A DNA stretch of 64,000 nt from assembly GCA_030603445.1 (NCBI GenBank), contig JAUVXU010000006.1, forward strand, positions 31,077 to 95,076, written 5' to 3'. The notes beneath the pieces were generated by a model, which worked only from the letters and a program-made list of their open reading frames with translations, was not told where the DNA came from and did not search any database. The translations under genes and the position numbers were made by a program. This document shows positions 34,860-44,871 of this stretch, piece by piece. Each line of letters opens with the position of its first letter. The stretch's first letter is position 1. This DNA is from Methanomicrobia archaeon (GTDB lineage: Archaea > Methanobacteriota_B > Thermococci > Methanofastidiosales > NM3).

Positions 34860-36242
34860 ATGTATAGAAAATCCACTTATCTTTTCATTGTCAACATGGC
34901 CAACAGGTCGTTAAATTTTCTTTTAAGAATAGTTTTACGTGCTACACTTGGGGTCACAGGGTTTGGCACATTAGCTGTACTCTTGCCTATACAAAACATG
35001 ATACTTACAATAACGTCTTATGCTATCACCCCCTCTGTATCAAAATTTGTCTCAGAGGACGAAGCATTAGGAAAACGTAGTGACCTATATCCATTTCTAT
35101 TCATCGTCGTTGGGATTGTTTTGTTCATTGTTGGATTTGTTGCTTCTTCTTGGTTCTCCTCGTTCTTGGCACCAGAGTTTAGTGAGGGGATACTAGTCCC
35201 ACTGCGCATAATGTTTGCTGTTATTCCTTTTGGCGTGGTTTTTTCTATAATGACCGGCATATTCTTTGGAAAACAAAAGGCGCGCATAGTTGCGTTAGCA
35301 CTTCTTTTGGTACAGATGACGACAGTTGTGTTTGCATATATACTAAGCATAATGTTTGGGATAGAAGGTGCGACATTCTCATTTATGGTAGCTTATATTT
35401 TTGGCATTTCTTTAGTTTTCTTGTATCTAAAAAAAGATGGGATTTCTTGGAGATTTAATATATCCAGGGGTCTTGAGATGTTGCGTTTTTCATTGCCTAT
35501 GATAGTCACATCGATCTCAATTGTCGTTATCTTTCAGTTGGATATAATAGTTCTTGGGAGATATTATACGCCTGTTGAGACATCAATATATGGTCTTGTC
35601 GCCCCTACCGCACGGCTTGTGCCGGCTTTTTCTATTGCCCTTTCAACGATGCTTCTTCCAAAATTATCATCCCTTAAGGCATCGGCTTCATATGAGGCTT
35701 TGCAAGAAACGTTCGACAAGGCGTTTGATGTTGGATTTGTGGTTTCTCTCCCACTTGCTTTATGCATCATTGCATTTTCAAGAGAGATACTTTACGTACT
35801 GTTTGATTCTGTTCAGGCAACACAGGCGTTGCAGATACTCTCTGTGGGCATGTTCTTTTATTCTATGTTCTACCTATTCTCATCGGCGTTGCAAGGAATG
35901 GGAAAACCACATCTCCCAATGTATGTGCTTCTTATTTGTGCAATAATAGATGCGGGATTATGTTTTGCGCTTATACCAAAATATGGTTTATTGGGTGCAA
36001 GCATTGCTACAAGTTTTAGCATGATGCTGTCTTTTCTTTTTATTATATGCATCAGGCGCCCTAGTTTTAACCTGAATGTAGCTTATGTTTTTAGTGTGCT
36101 GCCCCTCATACTTTTCGAGCAGGCTGTAGGGGTAGTTGGCGGCAGATTCGGAACATTGGCAGTCTATGGGATTGTGGGAGCAATTTATTTATTGATATAT
36201 GCAAAGTATACAGGCATATACAAAGTTCTCCGGGATGAATAA
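34860..36242 (+). CDS. Polysaccharide/lipid flippase of the MOP superfamily
   Basis: 460 residues with about 12-14 membrane segments spread evenly along the chain. The N-terminus (KSTYLFIVNMANRSLNFLLRIVLRATLGVTGFGTLAVLLPIQNMI) and the long-range repeat of two six-helix halves fit the Wzx/RfbX/MurJ-like branch. Members move lipid-linked oligosaccharides across the membrane, in Archaea for N-glycosylation or surface sugars. No glycosyltransferase is near. A TATA-like stretch directly precedes the ATG, so the message is probably leaderless or very short-leadered. Confidence 0.78.
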   Translation: MYRKSTYLFIVNMANRSLNFLLRIVLRATLGVTGFGTLAVLLPIQNMILTITSYAITPSVSKFVSEDEALGKRSDLYPFLFIVVGIVLFIVGFVASSWFSSFLAPEFSEGILVPLRIMFAVIPFGVVFSIMTGIFFGKQKARIVALALLLVQMTTVVFAYILSIMFGIEGATFSFMVAYIFGISLVFLYLKKDGISWRFNISRGLEMLRFSLPMIVTSISIVVIFQLDIIVLGRYYTPVETSIYGLVAPTARLVPAFSIALSTMLLPKLSSLKASASYEALQETFDKAFDVGFVVSLPLALCIIAFSREILYVLFDSVQATQALQILSVGMFFYSMFYLFSSALQGMGKPHLPMYVLLICAIIDAGLCFALIPKYGLLGASIATSFSMMLSFLFIICIRRPSFNLNVAYVFSVLPLILFEQAVGVVGGRFGTLAVYGIVGAIYLLIYAKYTGIYKVLRDE

Positions 36243-36243
36243 T

Positions 36244-37590
36244 ATGCAAATTGTTGTCATCGGGGGCGGCGCTGCAGGCACTACGGCTGCTTTGGAGATT
36301 AGGAAAAAAATGCGTGATGCATCAATTACCATTATAGAATCTCAAAAATATTCAGAGTACTCTCCTTGCGCACTGCCTTTTGTTGTAGGAGGTCATATCG
36401 CTCAATTTAAGGATATACTAATACACAGCGACTCATTTTATTCAACAATCGCAAAGATAGATCTCCGGCTCGAAACTACGGTAAGTAGCATTGACAGGGA
36501 AGCAAAAGAGGTCATTTGTGATAAAGAAAGGGTGGCATACGACAAACTAGTCCTAGCAACAGGCAGCTATCCATTCAGGCCGCCTATAAAAGGGATTGAT
36601 GCTATCGATACGAGTGAACGCATATTCCTATTAAAAAGCATAGATGATGCGAAGCGTGTTGACGCATGCGCTAGTACAGCCAAAAGGGCGCTCATAGTAG
36701 GGGCCGGGCTTGTGGGAATGGAAATGGCAGTTGCACTTTGGGAGCGCGGCATTTCTGTTACAGTTTTGGAAGCATTGCCAACTGCAATGCCGCAGATGCT
36801 TGATCCCGATATGGGAAAAATCGTGATAGAACATTTACGCAGCCTTGGCATTGATATTCGATTGAAAATCCCTGTGGAAGAGATAGCGGATAATGGAAAA
36901 GAAGTTAAAGTGACTACGGAAGAAGGGATTTTGACCTACGATATGTGTATAATAGCATGCGGCGTGCGTGCAAATATGCGTTTGGCAAGTTCGGCTGGCC
37001 TTTCTGTTGGTAATGGGATAATAGTTTCTGATACAATGGTTACCTCAGATCCAGATATTTATGCTTGCGGTGATTGTTGTGAATCGGTATGTGCAGTTAC
37101 AGGAAAATCAATCCTTAGCCAACTTGGTTCTACAGCAGTGCGACAGGCCAAGGTGGTGGCTTCTCAAATGGCAGGCGGGCTAAAACGATTTAGGCCAACT
37201 TTTAACACATCTATCACACAACTTTGTAATTTGCATATTGCTTCTGTCGGAGCGACGCTTACCCAGGCAAATATAAACAATATGGGGGCATTATCATCCA
37301 GATTTAAAGGAAGCACACTTCCAGATTATTATCCTGGCGGGAATGATATATTCATCAAGCTGATATTTACAGAAGACAAAAAGATAATTGGTGGACAGAT
37401 AATTGGTGAACAAGGCGTGCTTGACAGGATAAATGTGCTTTCTACTGTTATGCAACTGGATGGAGACCTTGATTTTATTTATAATATGGAAACTGCATAC
37501 ACACCACCTCTTTCACCTACCATAGATCCACTCTCATGGGCAGCTGAAATGGCAATTAAAAAATGCGAAAAACACCATAAAAAAAGATGA
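36244..37590 (+). CDS. FAD/NAD disulfide reductase (NADH oxidase/CoA-disulfide reductase family)
   Basis: 448 residues. MQIVVIGGGAAGTTAA is the FAD site, YSEYSPCALPFVVGG contains the single redox Cys of the CoA-disulfide reductase/Nox/NSR group (about residue 43), ALIVGAGLVGMEMAVAL is the NAD(P)H site and DIYACGDCCE the second FAD motif. A dimerisation domain follows (LCNLHIASVGATLTQANINN). Related archaeal enzymes reduce CoA disulfide, polysulfide or O2. ATGs at 36235 and 36244 are both possible; the second gives the family-typical start. It overlaps or abuts the flippase stop. Confidence 0.85.
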   Translation: MQIVVIGGGAAGTTAALEIRKKMRDASITIIESQKYSEYSPCALPFVVGGHIAQFKDILIHSDSFYSTIAKIDLRLETTVSSIDREAKEVICDKERVAYDKLVLATGSYPFRPPIKGIDAIDTSERIFLLKSIDDAKRVDACASTAKRALIVGAGLVGMEMAVALWERGISVTVLEALPTAMPQMLDPDMGKIVIEHLRSLGIDIRLKIPVEEIADNGKEVKVTTEEGILTYDMCIIACGVRANMRLASSAGLSVGNGIIVSDTMVTSDPDIYACGDCCESVCAVTGKSILSQLGSTAVRQAKVVASQMAGGLKRFRPTFNTSITQLCNLHIASVGATLTQANINNMGALSSRFKGSTLPDYYPGGNDIFIKLIFTEDKKIIGGQIIGEQGVLDRINVLSTVMQLDGDLDFIYNMETAYTPPLSPTIDPLSWAAEMAIKKCEKHHKKR

Positions 37591-37623
37591 AATTTAAAAG
37601 AGCATAAAAATAATTATTTTATG

Positions 37624-38514
37624 CTAGCTGTAAGGTAAGTGAACTGGGGATCTACCCATATCTATTGCAAGTTCGTTTAGTTTCTCGACCCTTTTTATGG
37701 TGGGAGGATGTGTTGAAAGTAGTCTCATAAGAGATGTTGCCCGAAATGGATTCACAATAAAAAGGCTTGCTGTTGCTTGATTCCCCTTTTTCATTGGTGA
37801 ACGTTGGGCATAGTTTTCAAGTTTTATCAAGGCACTGGCTAACATCTCTGGGCTCTGGGATATCTCAGACCCTCGTTTGTCAGCACCAAATTCCCTGTCT
37901 CTTGATATTGCCATTCGAATGAAGGTGGCTGCAAGCGGTATGAAGATTATTATCAAAACAAATCCTATGACACCAAGACCGCCGTTGTTTCGGTTTCTGC
38001 CGCCGCCCATAAACGTCATCCACCATCCTATCGTTCCAAGGTATCCTATGACACCAGCGATAACTGCTGCTACCGTGCTAATGAACATATCTTTGTTTAG
38101 GATGTGTGCTAGTTCATGTGAGATTACGGCTCTTAGCTCGCCCTCATCAAGCAGGGAAAGAGCACCTTGTGTTACTGCCACTACTGCATTATCCTCATTT
38201 CTTCCTGTCGCGAAAGCGTTGGGATTTTTTTTGGGGATTATTGCAATCTTGGGCATAGGCATTCCGGCTACGTTTGTTAGCTCACGCACTATCCTATAAA
38301 GATTTGGATGTTCTTTTTCGTCCGCTTCTTTGGCACGGTACATAGATAATACTATTTTGTCGCTCTTGTAATATGCAACGAAGTTGATTAACATGGCTAT
38401 AATGAAAGCGAACGTTAGGTAAGGGATAGGGTTTCCCCCTATATATATCCCAAAAAATCCTCCTGCAACCAAAAGTAATCCTGTTAAAGTCCCTAGTAAA
38501 ATAGCTGTTTTCAT
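37624..38514 (-). CDS. htpX: HtpX-like membrane zinc metalloprotease
   Basis: 296 residues. Two N-terminal membrane helices (LLGTLTGLLLVAGGFFGIYIG, ~1-45) are followed by a cytosolic protease domain with the zinc site VISHELAHILNKD (HExxH, about 131-135) and a second pair of membrane helices at ~150-205. The RGSEISQSPEMLASALIKLE stretch carries the third ligand region. It degrades misfolded membrane proteins. An unusual near-glycine run GGGRNRNNGG separates the later helices. A PRC-barrel gene lies 31 bases upstream on the same strand. Confidence 0.9.
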   Translation of the reverse strand: MKTAILLGTLTGLLLVAGGFFGIYIGGNPIPYLTFAFIIAMLINFVAYYKSDKIVLSMYRAKEADEKEHPNLYRIVRELTNVAGMPMPKIAIIPKKNPNAFATGRNEDNAVVAVTQGALSLLDEGELRAVISHELAHILNKDMFISTVAAVIAGVIGYLGTIGWWMTFMGGGRNRNNGGLGVIGFVLIIIFIPLAATFIRMAISRDREFGADKRGSEISQSPEMLASALIKLENYAQRSPMKKGNQATASLFIVNPFRATSLMRLLSTHPPTIKRVEKLNELAIDMGRSPVHLPYS

Positions 38515-38545
38515 TTTATGGCCTCCTTTTTTAAGGCGGTTTTAT

Positions 38546-38836
38546 TTACTCTTGTTTTGCAAACATGCCTACTTTCTGAGTTTTTCTAGGAAGCCGTTTA
38601 GCATCTATAACAACAAAGTCTTTTAGTGCATGTACAGCGTTAAATGGGATTAAACATAATCCATCCTTATCTGTTACAAGAAGATTTTTTATGGTTTCGT
38701 TAGCAGGTTGTGCAATGAGGGCAGTAAGCTTTCCATTAGCTTCGTCAACTACTATGTCAAATAATACACCTATCTCGTGCCCCTGCTCAGTTACAATCAT
38801 CCTGTCCCTCAAACGTGATGCTACTATTTTTCCCAT
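38546..38836 (-). CDS. PRC-barrel domain protein
   Basis: 96 residues. The β-barrel pattern is MGKIVASRLRDRMIVTEQGHEIGVLFDIVVDEANGKLTALIA followed by IPFNAVHALKDFVVIDAKRLP, the standard PRC-barrel with the NG turn and a terminal conserved strand. Small PRC-barrel proteins are abundant in Euryarchaeota; related ones act in cell division (CdpB) or RNA metabolism. No target is evident. It is likely cotranscribed with htpX. Confidence 0.82.
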   Translation of the reverse strand: MGKIVASRLRDRMIVTEQGHEIGVLFDIVVDEANGKLTALIAQPANETIKNLLVTDKDGLCLIPFNAVHALKDFVVIDAKRLPRKTQKVGMFAKQE

Positions 38837-38940
38837 TATTTGTCCTCCAAATTACTTATATATAGTTATGTTATCCTGCCTTTGGATTTAAAGTTTTTGA
38901 TTATTAAAGCAAAAAAACAGATAAAATGCCACATTTTTAT

Positions 38941-41187
38941 CTAATGGTATATCAATGGCATTTCATCTATTGCCTTGAAGTCGCGTTCATAGAGCCTCAA
39001 AAGTTCCGTGTTTAATGAAGGTCTTATAACCTTCATGGCCTTGGTGAAGTGTATTTGTTTTATTATTGTGGCATCATTATTTTCTCTTAAGGCTATCATT
39101 GCAGCTTCACGGCACAAACCTTCAAGATCGGCACCAGAGTAGAATCCTGTTTCTTGTGATATTTTTTTGAGATTAACATTTTTTAGTGGCATATCCTTTG
39201 TATGTGCACTAAGTATCCCTAAGCGCGCGTCTTCATCCGGAGCACCAACATTTATCATGAGGTCAAATCTCCCGGGGCGTAGAAGAGCAGGGTCAACTAT
39301 GTCTGGCCTGTTAGTGGCGCCTATGACTATAATGTTGCCTAATTCCTCTAATCCATCTAATTCTGTTAGGAGCTGATCAACTATTCTTTCTTCTACTTTC
39401 GTCCCAACTTCTGTGCCCCGCCTTGCAGTTATAGAGTCAATTTCATCGAAGAAAATTATCGTAGGGGCTACTTGTCTAGCCTTTTTGAATATTTTTCTAA
39501 TTGCTTTCTCAGACTCTCCGACCCATTTTGAAAGGAGCTCTGGACCTTTTATTGATATGAAGTTGGCGTTAGATTCTTTGGCAACCGCCTTTGCAAGCAT
39601 GGTCTTTCCACACCCTGGCGGACCGTAAAGGAATATTCCTTTGGGGATGCGTATTCCGAGGCGTTTGAATCTTTCTGGGTTTTTTAGTGGCCATTCTACT
39701 GCTTCTACTAGTTGGTTTTTCACGTTTGTTAGGCCGCCTATATCTTTCCAAGATATGCTTGGGGTCCTTATCAATACCTCCCTCATTGCAGAAGGTTCAA
39801 TGCCTCTTAATGCAACATCAAAGTCCTCCTTTGTGACCTGGATTGACTCAAGAATCTCAGAAGGAACTTTTTCTTCTTCCAAGTTGATTTTTGGAAGCAT
39901 CTTGCGCAGTGTGTTCATTGCAGCTTCACGGCATAGTGCCTCGAGGTCTGCACCCACAAATCCATAGGTTGTCTTTGATATATCATTTAAGTTTACATCA
40001 TCAGAGAGCGGCATTCCTCGTGTGTGGATTTCTAAAATCTCTTTTCTGCCAAGGGCGTTTGGCACACCTATCTCAAGTTCACGATCGAATCGTCCAGGCC
40101 GCCTTAATGCACCATCCAGGGCATCAGGACGATTTGTGGCAGCTATAACTATGACTTTTCCCCTTTCTTTTAAGCCATCCATTAGAGCTAGCAGCTGTGC
40201 TACTACTCTTCGTTCCACTTCTCCGGTCACTTCGCTACGTTTAGGGGCTATGGCATCTATTTCATCAATGAATATGATGGCTGGAGCATTTTTCTCTGCC
40301 TCCTCAAACATCTTTCTCAAGTTTTCCTCTGATTGCCCATAATATTTTGACATAATCTCAGGCCCGTTTATAGGTAGGAAGTGCGTGTTTGATTCTGAAG
40401 CCACTGCTTTAGCAATAAGTGTTTTTCCTGTTCCAGGGGGGCCTCTTAGAAGCACACCTTTTGGAGGTTTTATGCCAAGCCTATCAAATAGCTCGGGATG
40501 CTTGAGGGGTAGCTCTATTGTTTCTCTAACTTTATTGATTTCTTCTTTGAGGCCGCCAACATCTTCGTAGGTAACAGAAGAGAGCGCTGTATCGGGTACC
40601 TCACGTGCCTCAGGTATAACCTCTATCTCTGTAGCATTAGACACCTGAACGATGCCTGAAGGGGATGTAGAAACGACGATAAAGCGAATTTCGCCTAGAG
40701 CAAACGTTGGGTTTTCAAACAATCCTTCGAAGAAGTCTTCAAAGATAGAGTCTTTGAATGGGTTGTCTTTTGGCCTGCGTACAATACTTATAATATCTCC
40801 TTTGTTAAGCGGCCTTCCAATAACATTTTGACGGACCTTACTTCCAGATATGTTAAAATGGACTCCGGCCTGAGTGGGTGCAAGGACGATGCGTTTTGCC
40901 CCTTTGACATCCGCCTTTGAAACTTTAACTACTTCTCCCATGCCAGTCTTGGCGTTTTTTCTTATAAGTCCATCCATCCTTATAATGTCGAGTCCTTTGT
41001 CGTTAGGAAAGGCTTCAACTACAATTGCAGCGGTCTTTTTCTCGCCTTCTATCTCCACCACATTTCCCTGTGTTAATTGTAGTTCTTCCTGGTATCGTTT
41101 GTCAATGCGTACTATTCCTCGTCCAACATCTTGTTGCACGGCGCCAGCGACTTTTAGCATTACTGATTTTTCTTCGTCTTTAGACAT
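38941..41187 (-). CDS. Cdc48/VAT-type AAA+ ATPase (copy B)
   Basis: 748 residues with the Cdc48 N domain (double-psi barrel plus a second lobe, 1-200), D1 with GPPGTGKT and [14 protein letters not shown], and D2 with GPPGCGKT and [15 protein letters not shown]. Arginine fingers and the linker are as usual. It is longer than copy A (709) mainly in the N domain, which has an insertion [21 protein letters not shown] rich in Phe and acidic residues. The C-terminus DEMPLIYH is close to, but not, an HbYX motif. It stands alone with a 183-base upstream gap. Confidence 0.93.
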   Translation of the reverse strand: MSKDEEKSVMLKVAGAVQQDVGRGIVRIDKRYQEELQLTQGNVVEIEGEKKTAAIVVEAFPNDKGLDIIRMDGLIRKNAKTGMGEVVKVSKADVKGAKRIVLAPTQAGVHFNISGSKVRQNVIGRPLNKGDIISIVRRPKDNPFKDSIFEDFFEGLFENPTFALGEIRFIVVSTSPSGIVQVSNATEIEVIPEAREVPDTALSSVTYEDVGGLKEEINKVRETIELPLKHPELFDRLGIKPPKGVLLRGPPGTGKTLIAKAVASESNTHFLPINGPEIMSKYYGQSEENLRKMFEEAEKNAPAIIFIDEIDAIAPKRSEVTGEVERRVVAQLLALMDGLKERGKVIVIAATNRPDALDGALRRPGRFDRELEIGVPNALGRKEILEIHTRGMPLSDDVNLNDISKTTYGFVGADLEALCREAAMNTLRKMLPKINLEEEKVPSEILESIQVTKEDFDVALRGIEPSAMREVLIRTPSISWKDIGGLTNVKNQLVEAVEWPLKNPERFKRLGIRIPKGIFLYGPPGCGKTMLAKAVAKESNANFISIKGPELLSKWVGESEKAIRKIFKKARQVAPTIIFFDEIDSITARRGTEVGTKVEERIVDQLLTELDGLEELGNIIVIGATNRPDIVDPALLRPGRFDLMINVGAPDEDARLGILSAHTKDMPLKNVNLKKISQETGFYSGADLEGLCREAAMIALRENNDATIIKQIHFTKAMKVIRPSLNTELLRLYERDFKAIDEMPLIYH

Positions 41188-41370
41188 CTTATCACCCTCT
41201 GTGAAAATCCTGTGGAAGGACTTGTCATCATTAAATATATTTCCTTAACATTTTGTAAATTTAAATGTTTCGGTGTTATTATTTAGTAGTTAATTATGAT
41301 ACAAATGATTGTTATTTTTTAAATATTTTGCTAATTCTGCCTGCATAATTTAGGATGGTTTTGATTGAAA

Positions 41371-42159
41371 TTATAATGGTAAAATAGATATTCCTGCTAT
41401 ACGTACATACAGGAGGGATACGAAGATTAGAAATGTTATTGCCAACACAACTAAATCACGCAAACCCATAGACAGCACATTGATGTATGTTCTTTTTCCA
41501 TGCCCGAAACCTCTTGAATCAATTGCTATAGCAAGTTCCTGGGCCATCCTTATAGCTCCAACTATAAGCGGCGCTAGGATGGGCACATATTTTCTGATCC
41601 TTTCAAATAGAGAACCTTTGTCAAGCTCTAGTCCGCGAGATCGCTGCGCGTCCATTATCGTCTGGGCCATTCCTGCTAGAGTAGGGACATATCTTAATGC
41701 TATTACTAATGTTAATCCATACTCATATGGTAGCTTCATTTGGATAAGTGCGGATATTATATCTTTTTGTTGGGTGGTTGTAAGCAGCAGAAATGTTGCA
41801 GAGATCATGGTAAGTATCCTGAAGGACATTGCAATGCCCATAAGCACACCTTCGTCAGTGAACTTTATTTTCCAGTACTCAAAAAGAACATCTCCACTCC
41901 GTTTGAAAAATGGCCACATCAATAGCATTATTATAATTAGGGGAAGTATTGGCTTTAGATACACGTACATCGTCTTTATAGGTATTTTACCCCCTATTTT
42001 AAGTATCAAAAATACGATAATAAACATGGTTATTAGGCTAAGGGCGTCTGAGAACATTATGCCTAAAATAAATATGCACAACGACATAATGAATTTTACT
42101 CTTGGGTCTAGTGAATGGAGAAAAGACTCATGGGATAGGTACATTGAGTATTTTATCAT
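41371..42159 (-). CDS. ecfT: ECF transporter transmembrane subunit EcfT
   Basis: 262 residues with 5-6 membrane helices and the two coupling motifs of EcfT, AQRSRGLE (about residue 170) and AIDSRGFGHG (about 213), which bind the two ATPases. It overlaps the downstream-listed EcfA gene by 4 bases; the three genes run EcfA-EcfA-EcfT on the minus strand. ECF transporters import vitamins or Ni/Co ions using exchangeable S components. No S component gene is present here, so this is a group II module that serves S proteins encoded elsewhere, or the S gene was lost. Confidence 0.88.
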   Translation of the reverse strand: MIKYSMYLSHESFLHSLDPRVKFIMSLCIFILGIMFSDALSLITMFIIVFLILKIGGKIPIKTMYVYLKPILPLIIIMLLMWPFFKRSGDVLFEYWKIKFTDEGVLMGIAMSFRILTMISATFLLLTTTQQKDIISALIQMKLPYEYGLTLVIALRYVPTLAGMAQTIMDAQRSRGLELDKGSLFERIRKYVPILAPLIVGAIRMAQELAIAIDSRGFGHGKRTYINVLSMGLRDLVVLAITFLIFVSLLYVRIAGISILPL

Positions 42160-42965
42160 TTAGCCTCACCAATGATATTGTTGTATACTTCTTCTGGGGT
42201 CAGGCATGTTTCTATTCCAAGTAATTTCGATAATTTTAGAGCATAAGGCTGTTCAAGGTATGTGGCATTTAGTATCTCTTCGTTTTCATAGATGTCTTTT
42301 AGAGGGCCGTCTGCAATTATTGAACCGTCCTTCATGACTACGGCGCGCGTGGCAAGACGTGAGACTAGCGTCATGTCATGGGTGACAAGAATGATAGTTT
42401 TCCCTTCATTTTTGAGCTTTTGCACAAGCTGTACCATATCCTTCACGCTGTTATAGTCAAATCCTGTCGTGGGTTCGTCTAGGATCAGGATTTCCGGGTG
42501 TGATACTATTATCGATGCTAGGGCCAATCGTTGTTTTTCTCCTCCAGATAATGACATGGGATGCGTGTCTTTGTATTGTTGCAGACGTGTGAAACTCAAC
42601 ACTTCTTCTACTCGTTTTTCTATATCTTCTTTAGGGAAACCAAGGTTGTGTGGACCAAACGATATTTCTTCTTCGACGGTATCGGCAAATATCATATGAT
42701 CGGGATTTTGAAATACGAACCCAACTGTTCGCGCAATTTCAGCAATTGTCTTCTTGGAAGCATCTTCCCCTTTGATAAAAATTTTCCCATCATCTGATTT
42801 GAGCAATCCGTTAATGTGCTTGATTAAGGTGGTCTTTCCAGACCCATTCTCTCCAATAATCGCCACACATTCGCCCCCCTCTATGGTCATCGTAACGTTT
42901 TGCAGGGCATATGTTTTTGATTCTTCATATTTATAAGACACATTTTCTATTTGGATGAGATTCAC
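42156..42965 (-). CDS. ecfA: ECF transporter ATPase EcfA (second copy)
   Basis: 269 residues. Walker A IGENGSGKTTLIKHI (~38-51), Q-loop FVFQNPDHMIFADTVEEEISFGPHNLG, signature LSGGEKQRLALASI, Walker B ILILDEPTTGFD and switch His VTHDM are all present. The F-GP-NLG pattern after the Q-loop is the ECF/Cbi subgroup mark. It overlaps the first EcfA by 4 bases and EcfT by 4, so translation of the three is likely coupled. Confidence 0.9.
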   Translation of the reverse strand: MNLIQIENVSYKYEESKTYALQNVTMTIEGGECVAIIGENGSGKTTLIKHINGLLKSDDGKIFIKGEDASKKTIAEIARTVGFVFQNPDHMIFADTVEEEISFGPHNLGFPKEDIEKRVEEVLSFTRLQQYKDTHPMSLSGGEKQRLALASIIVSHPEILILDEPTTGFDYNSVKDMVQLVQKLKNEGKTIILVTHDMTLVSRLATRAVVMKDGSIIADGPLKDIYENEEILNATYLEQPYALKLSKLLGIETCLTPEEVYNNIIGEAK

Positions 42966-43792
42966 AAGATCGCCTCTTTCACATCAGAAAGTGTTGTGCA
43001 TACTCGTGGAAAAAGCTGCTTTTTATAGAGCATACTTGTTATCTCTGCTACTTCAGGAGGTCTTACACCAATTTTGTGTAAGAAATCAACTTTAGAGAAT
43101 ACCTCCCTTGGAACACCATCCATGATCATGCGCCCATTTTGCATTACCAATACCCTGTCAACGTATTCTGCAATAATGTCTGTTTCGTGTTCTATAAGGA
43201 CTATGGTCATATCCTCCTCGTCATGAAGCTTTCGAATCACTTCAAATACATCGCGTTTTCCTCGCGGGTCAAGTTGCGATGTGGGTTCGTCCAGGATTAG
43301 TATTTTAGGGAACATGGTAAGCGACGCTGCAATTGCTACACGCTGTTTTTGTCCGCCAGAAAGATTAAATGGAAATGTATTCTTGTGTTTATCCATGCGT
43401 ACAACAGATAGTGCCCAATCTATCCTTTTCCTTATTTCATCAGGATCAATGCCTAAATTCTCTGGGCCAAAGGCAAGTTCTTCCTCAACAGTCATTGCAA
43501 ACAGTTGGGTCTCAGGATTTTGTAACACAATTCCTATATCCTCTGCAAGCTGGTGAGATTCATGCTTTTGGGTATCTTTTCCAAATACTTCGACGCTTCC
43601 TGTGATATTTCCTGTAATTGTATGGGGTATGATGCCGTTTAGGGCGTAACACAATGTAGATTTTCCACATCCAGATGGCCCTACAATACTTACAAACTCA
43701 CCTTTATCTATGTCGAATGAAATGTCATGGACAATATAGCGTTCAGAACTGTTATACTTAAATGAGAGGTCCCTGACTTTGATAGGAAGCAT
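42962..43792 (-). CDS. ecfA: ECF transporter ATPase EcfA (first copy)
   Basis: 276 residues. Walker A VGPSGCGKSTLCYAL, Q-loop IVLQNPETQLFAMTVEEELAFGPENLG, signature LSGGQKQRVAIAASL, Walker B ILILDEPTSQLDPRG. It is the paralogue of the next gene; the two should form the heterodimeric engine. First gene of the ecfA-ecfA-ecfT operon. Its 190-base upstream gap is shared with the divergent PfkB-like gene. Confidence 0.9.
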   Translation of the reverse strand: MLPIKVRDLSFKYNSSERYIVHDISFDIDKGEFVSIVGPSGCGKSTLCYALNGIIPHTITGNITGSVEVFGKDTQKHESHQLAEDIGIVLQNPETQLFAMTVEEELAFGPENLGIDPDEIRKRIDWALSVVRMDKHKNTFPFNLSGGQKQRVAIAASLTMFPKILILDEPTSQLDPRGKRDVFEVIRKLHDEEDMTIVLIEHETDIIAEYVDRVLVMQNGRMIMDGVPREVFSKVDFLHKIGVRPPEVAEITSMLYKKQLFPRVCTTLSDVKEAIL

Positions 43793-43983
43793 AAACGAAA
43801 TAAATTAAAGACATTTATAAATTTATTCTAATCATTTCATTTTTGGATTATTTTATTAAATGCTTTAATAGGGCATATTCAACCACAATTTCGGCGATGT
43901 TATTTTTAAATTAAAAACATTTATATATTTTTAATAAAACTTATATGTGATTGGATTTGTGATTTTTTTATTTAGGAGATAAT

Positions 43984-44871
43984 ATGGACTACAATTTAGC
44001 GATAATAGGCAATGTAAACATCGAAACTGAGATGGATGCATCACAACTACCAGCTTCTGGAGATTTTTCTATTTCAAATATCTCGGAGCGTATTGGTGGG
44101 GAGGCTATGGATATTTCGATTATTAGTGCGCATTTTGGATTACATCCCTCCATATTTAGTTCAATTGGAATGGATGCTACCGGAATTTTGGAGATAATGG
44201 AGCGCTTTAAGATTGATTATTCAAAAATGGCGATAAGTGACGAAAAGACCGGCAAACATGTTCTTATAAGGACACCAAAAGAAACGTATTCCTTATTATA
44301 TGAAGGCGCTAACAAGCATATTCTCAGTCATGGTGTAGACTTAAATTTTCTAAACAGTGTGAAACTTGTTCATATATGCCCTTGTGATGCCAAAGTTCCA
44401 GAAAAAGTATTGCCAAAGATTAAAGATCCAATAGTTTCTTGCCAGTTTGACCCCCGATACCCCGATATATTTCTACGTCCTGAGGTCGATTTGTTGTTTG
44501 TTCAAGGAAGCGTGGCACTTGATTTTACAGGTGTAAAAGGATACACAGAAGCTGCCAGGTCGTTATGTGATAAAGGCCCAAAAGCTGTGGTAGTTAATGA
44601 TGGCGGAAGAACAGTGTACATTTATAGGACCGAAGATGAGGTAGACATATCCTTCAAATCACAAAGATCCTATGATGCTTCCCATTATTTCAATTCTTTC
44701 ATAGCAGGTTTCATTTCACGCTTTGTGAAAACCCTAAACTATAAAAGTTCAGCTTCTTTTGGTTTAGCATATCAATTTTTCACATATGACGCAGGAAGAC
44801 GCGTATTGCTCAAAGACGCATACGATGTTGAGGAACTTATGTATAAAATAGTGAGGTTAAACAATGAATGA
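43984..44871 (+). CDS. Divergent PfkB/ribokinase-family protein
   Basis: 295 residues with the family outline: LAIIGNVNIETEMDA at the start, RIGGEAMDISIISAHFGL (the GGxxxN sugar site, here with Asp in place of Asn), PSIFSSIGMDATG, and GPKAVVVNDGGRTVYIY. The C-terminal catalytic block, normally D-T-x-G-A-G-D, reads YDASHYFNSF: the anion-hole glycines are gone and His seems to stand where the catalytic Asp should be. It overlaps the R15P isomerase gene by 8 bases. In Thermococcus a PfkB kinase makes ribose-1,5-bisphosphate for that enzyme, so the role would fit, but activity is doubtful with this motif. TATA at ~43917-43931. Confidence 0.7.
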   Translation: MDYNLAIIGNVNIETEMDASQLPASGDFSISNISERIGGEAMDISIISAHFGLHPSIFSSIGMDATGILEIMERFKIDYSKMAISDEKTGKHVLIRTPKETYSLLYEGANKHILSHGVDLNFLNSVKLVHICPCDAKVPEKVLPKIKDPIVSCQFDPRYPDIFLRPEVDLLFVQGSVALDFTGVKGYTEAARSLCDKGPKAVVVNDGGRTVYIYRTEDEVDISFKSQRSYDASHYFNSFIAGFISRFVKTLNYKSSASFGLAYQFFTYDAGRRVLLKDAYDVEELMYKIVRLNNE

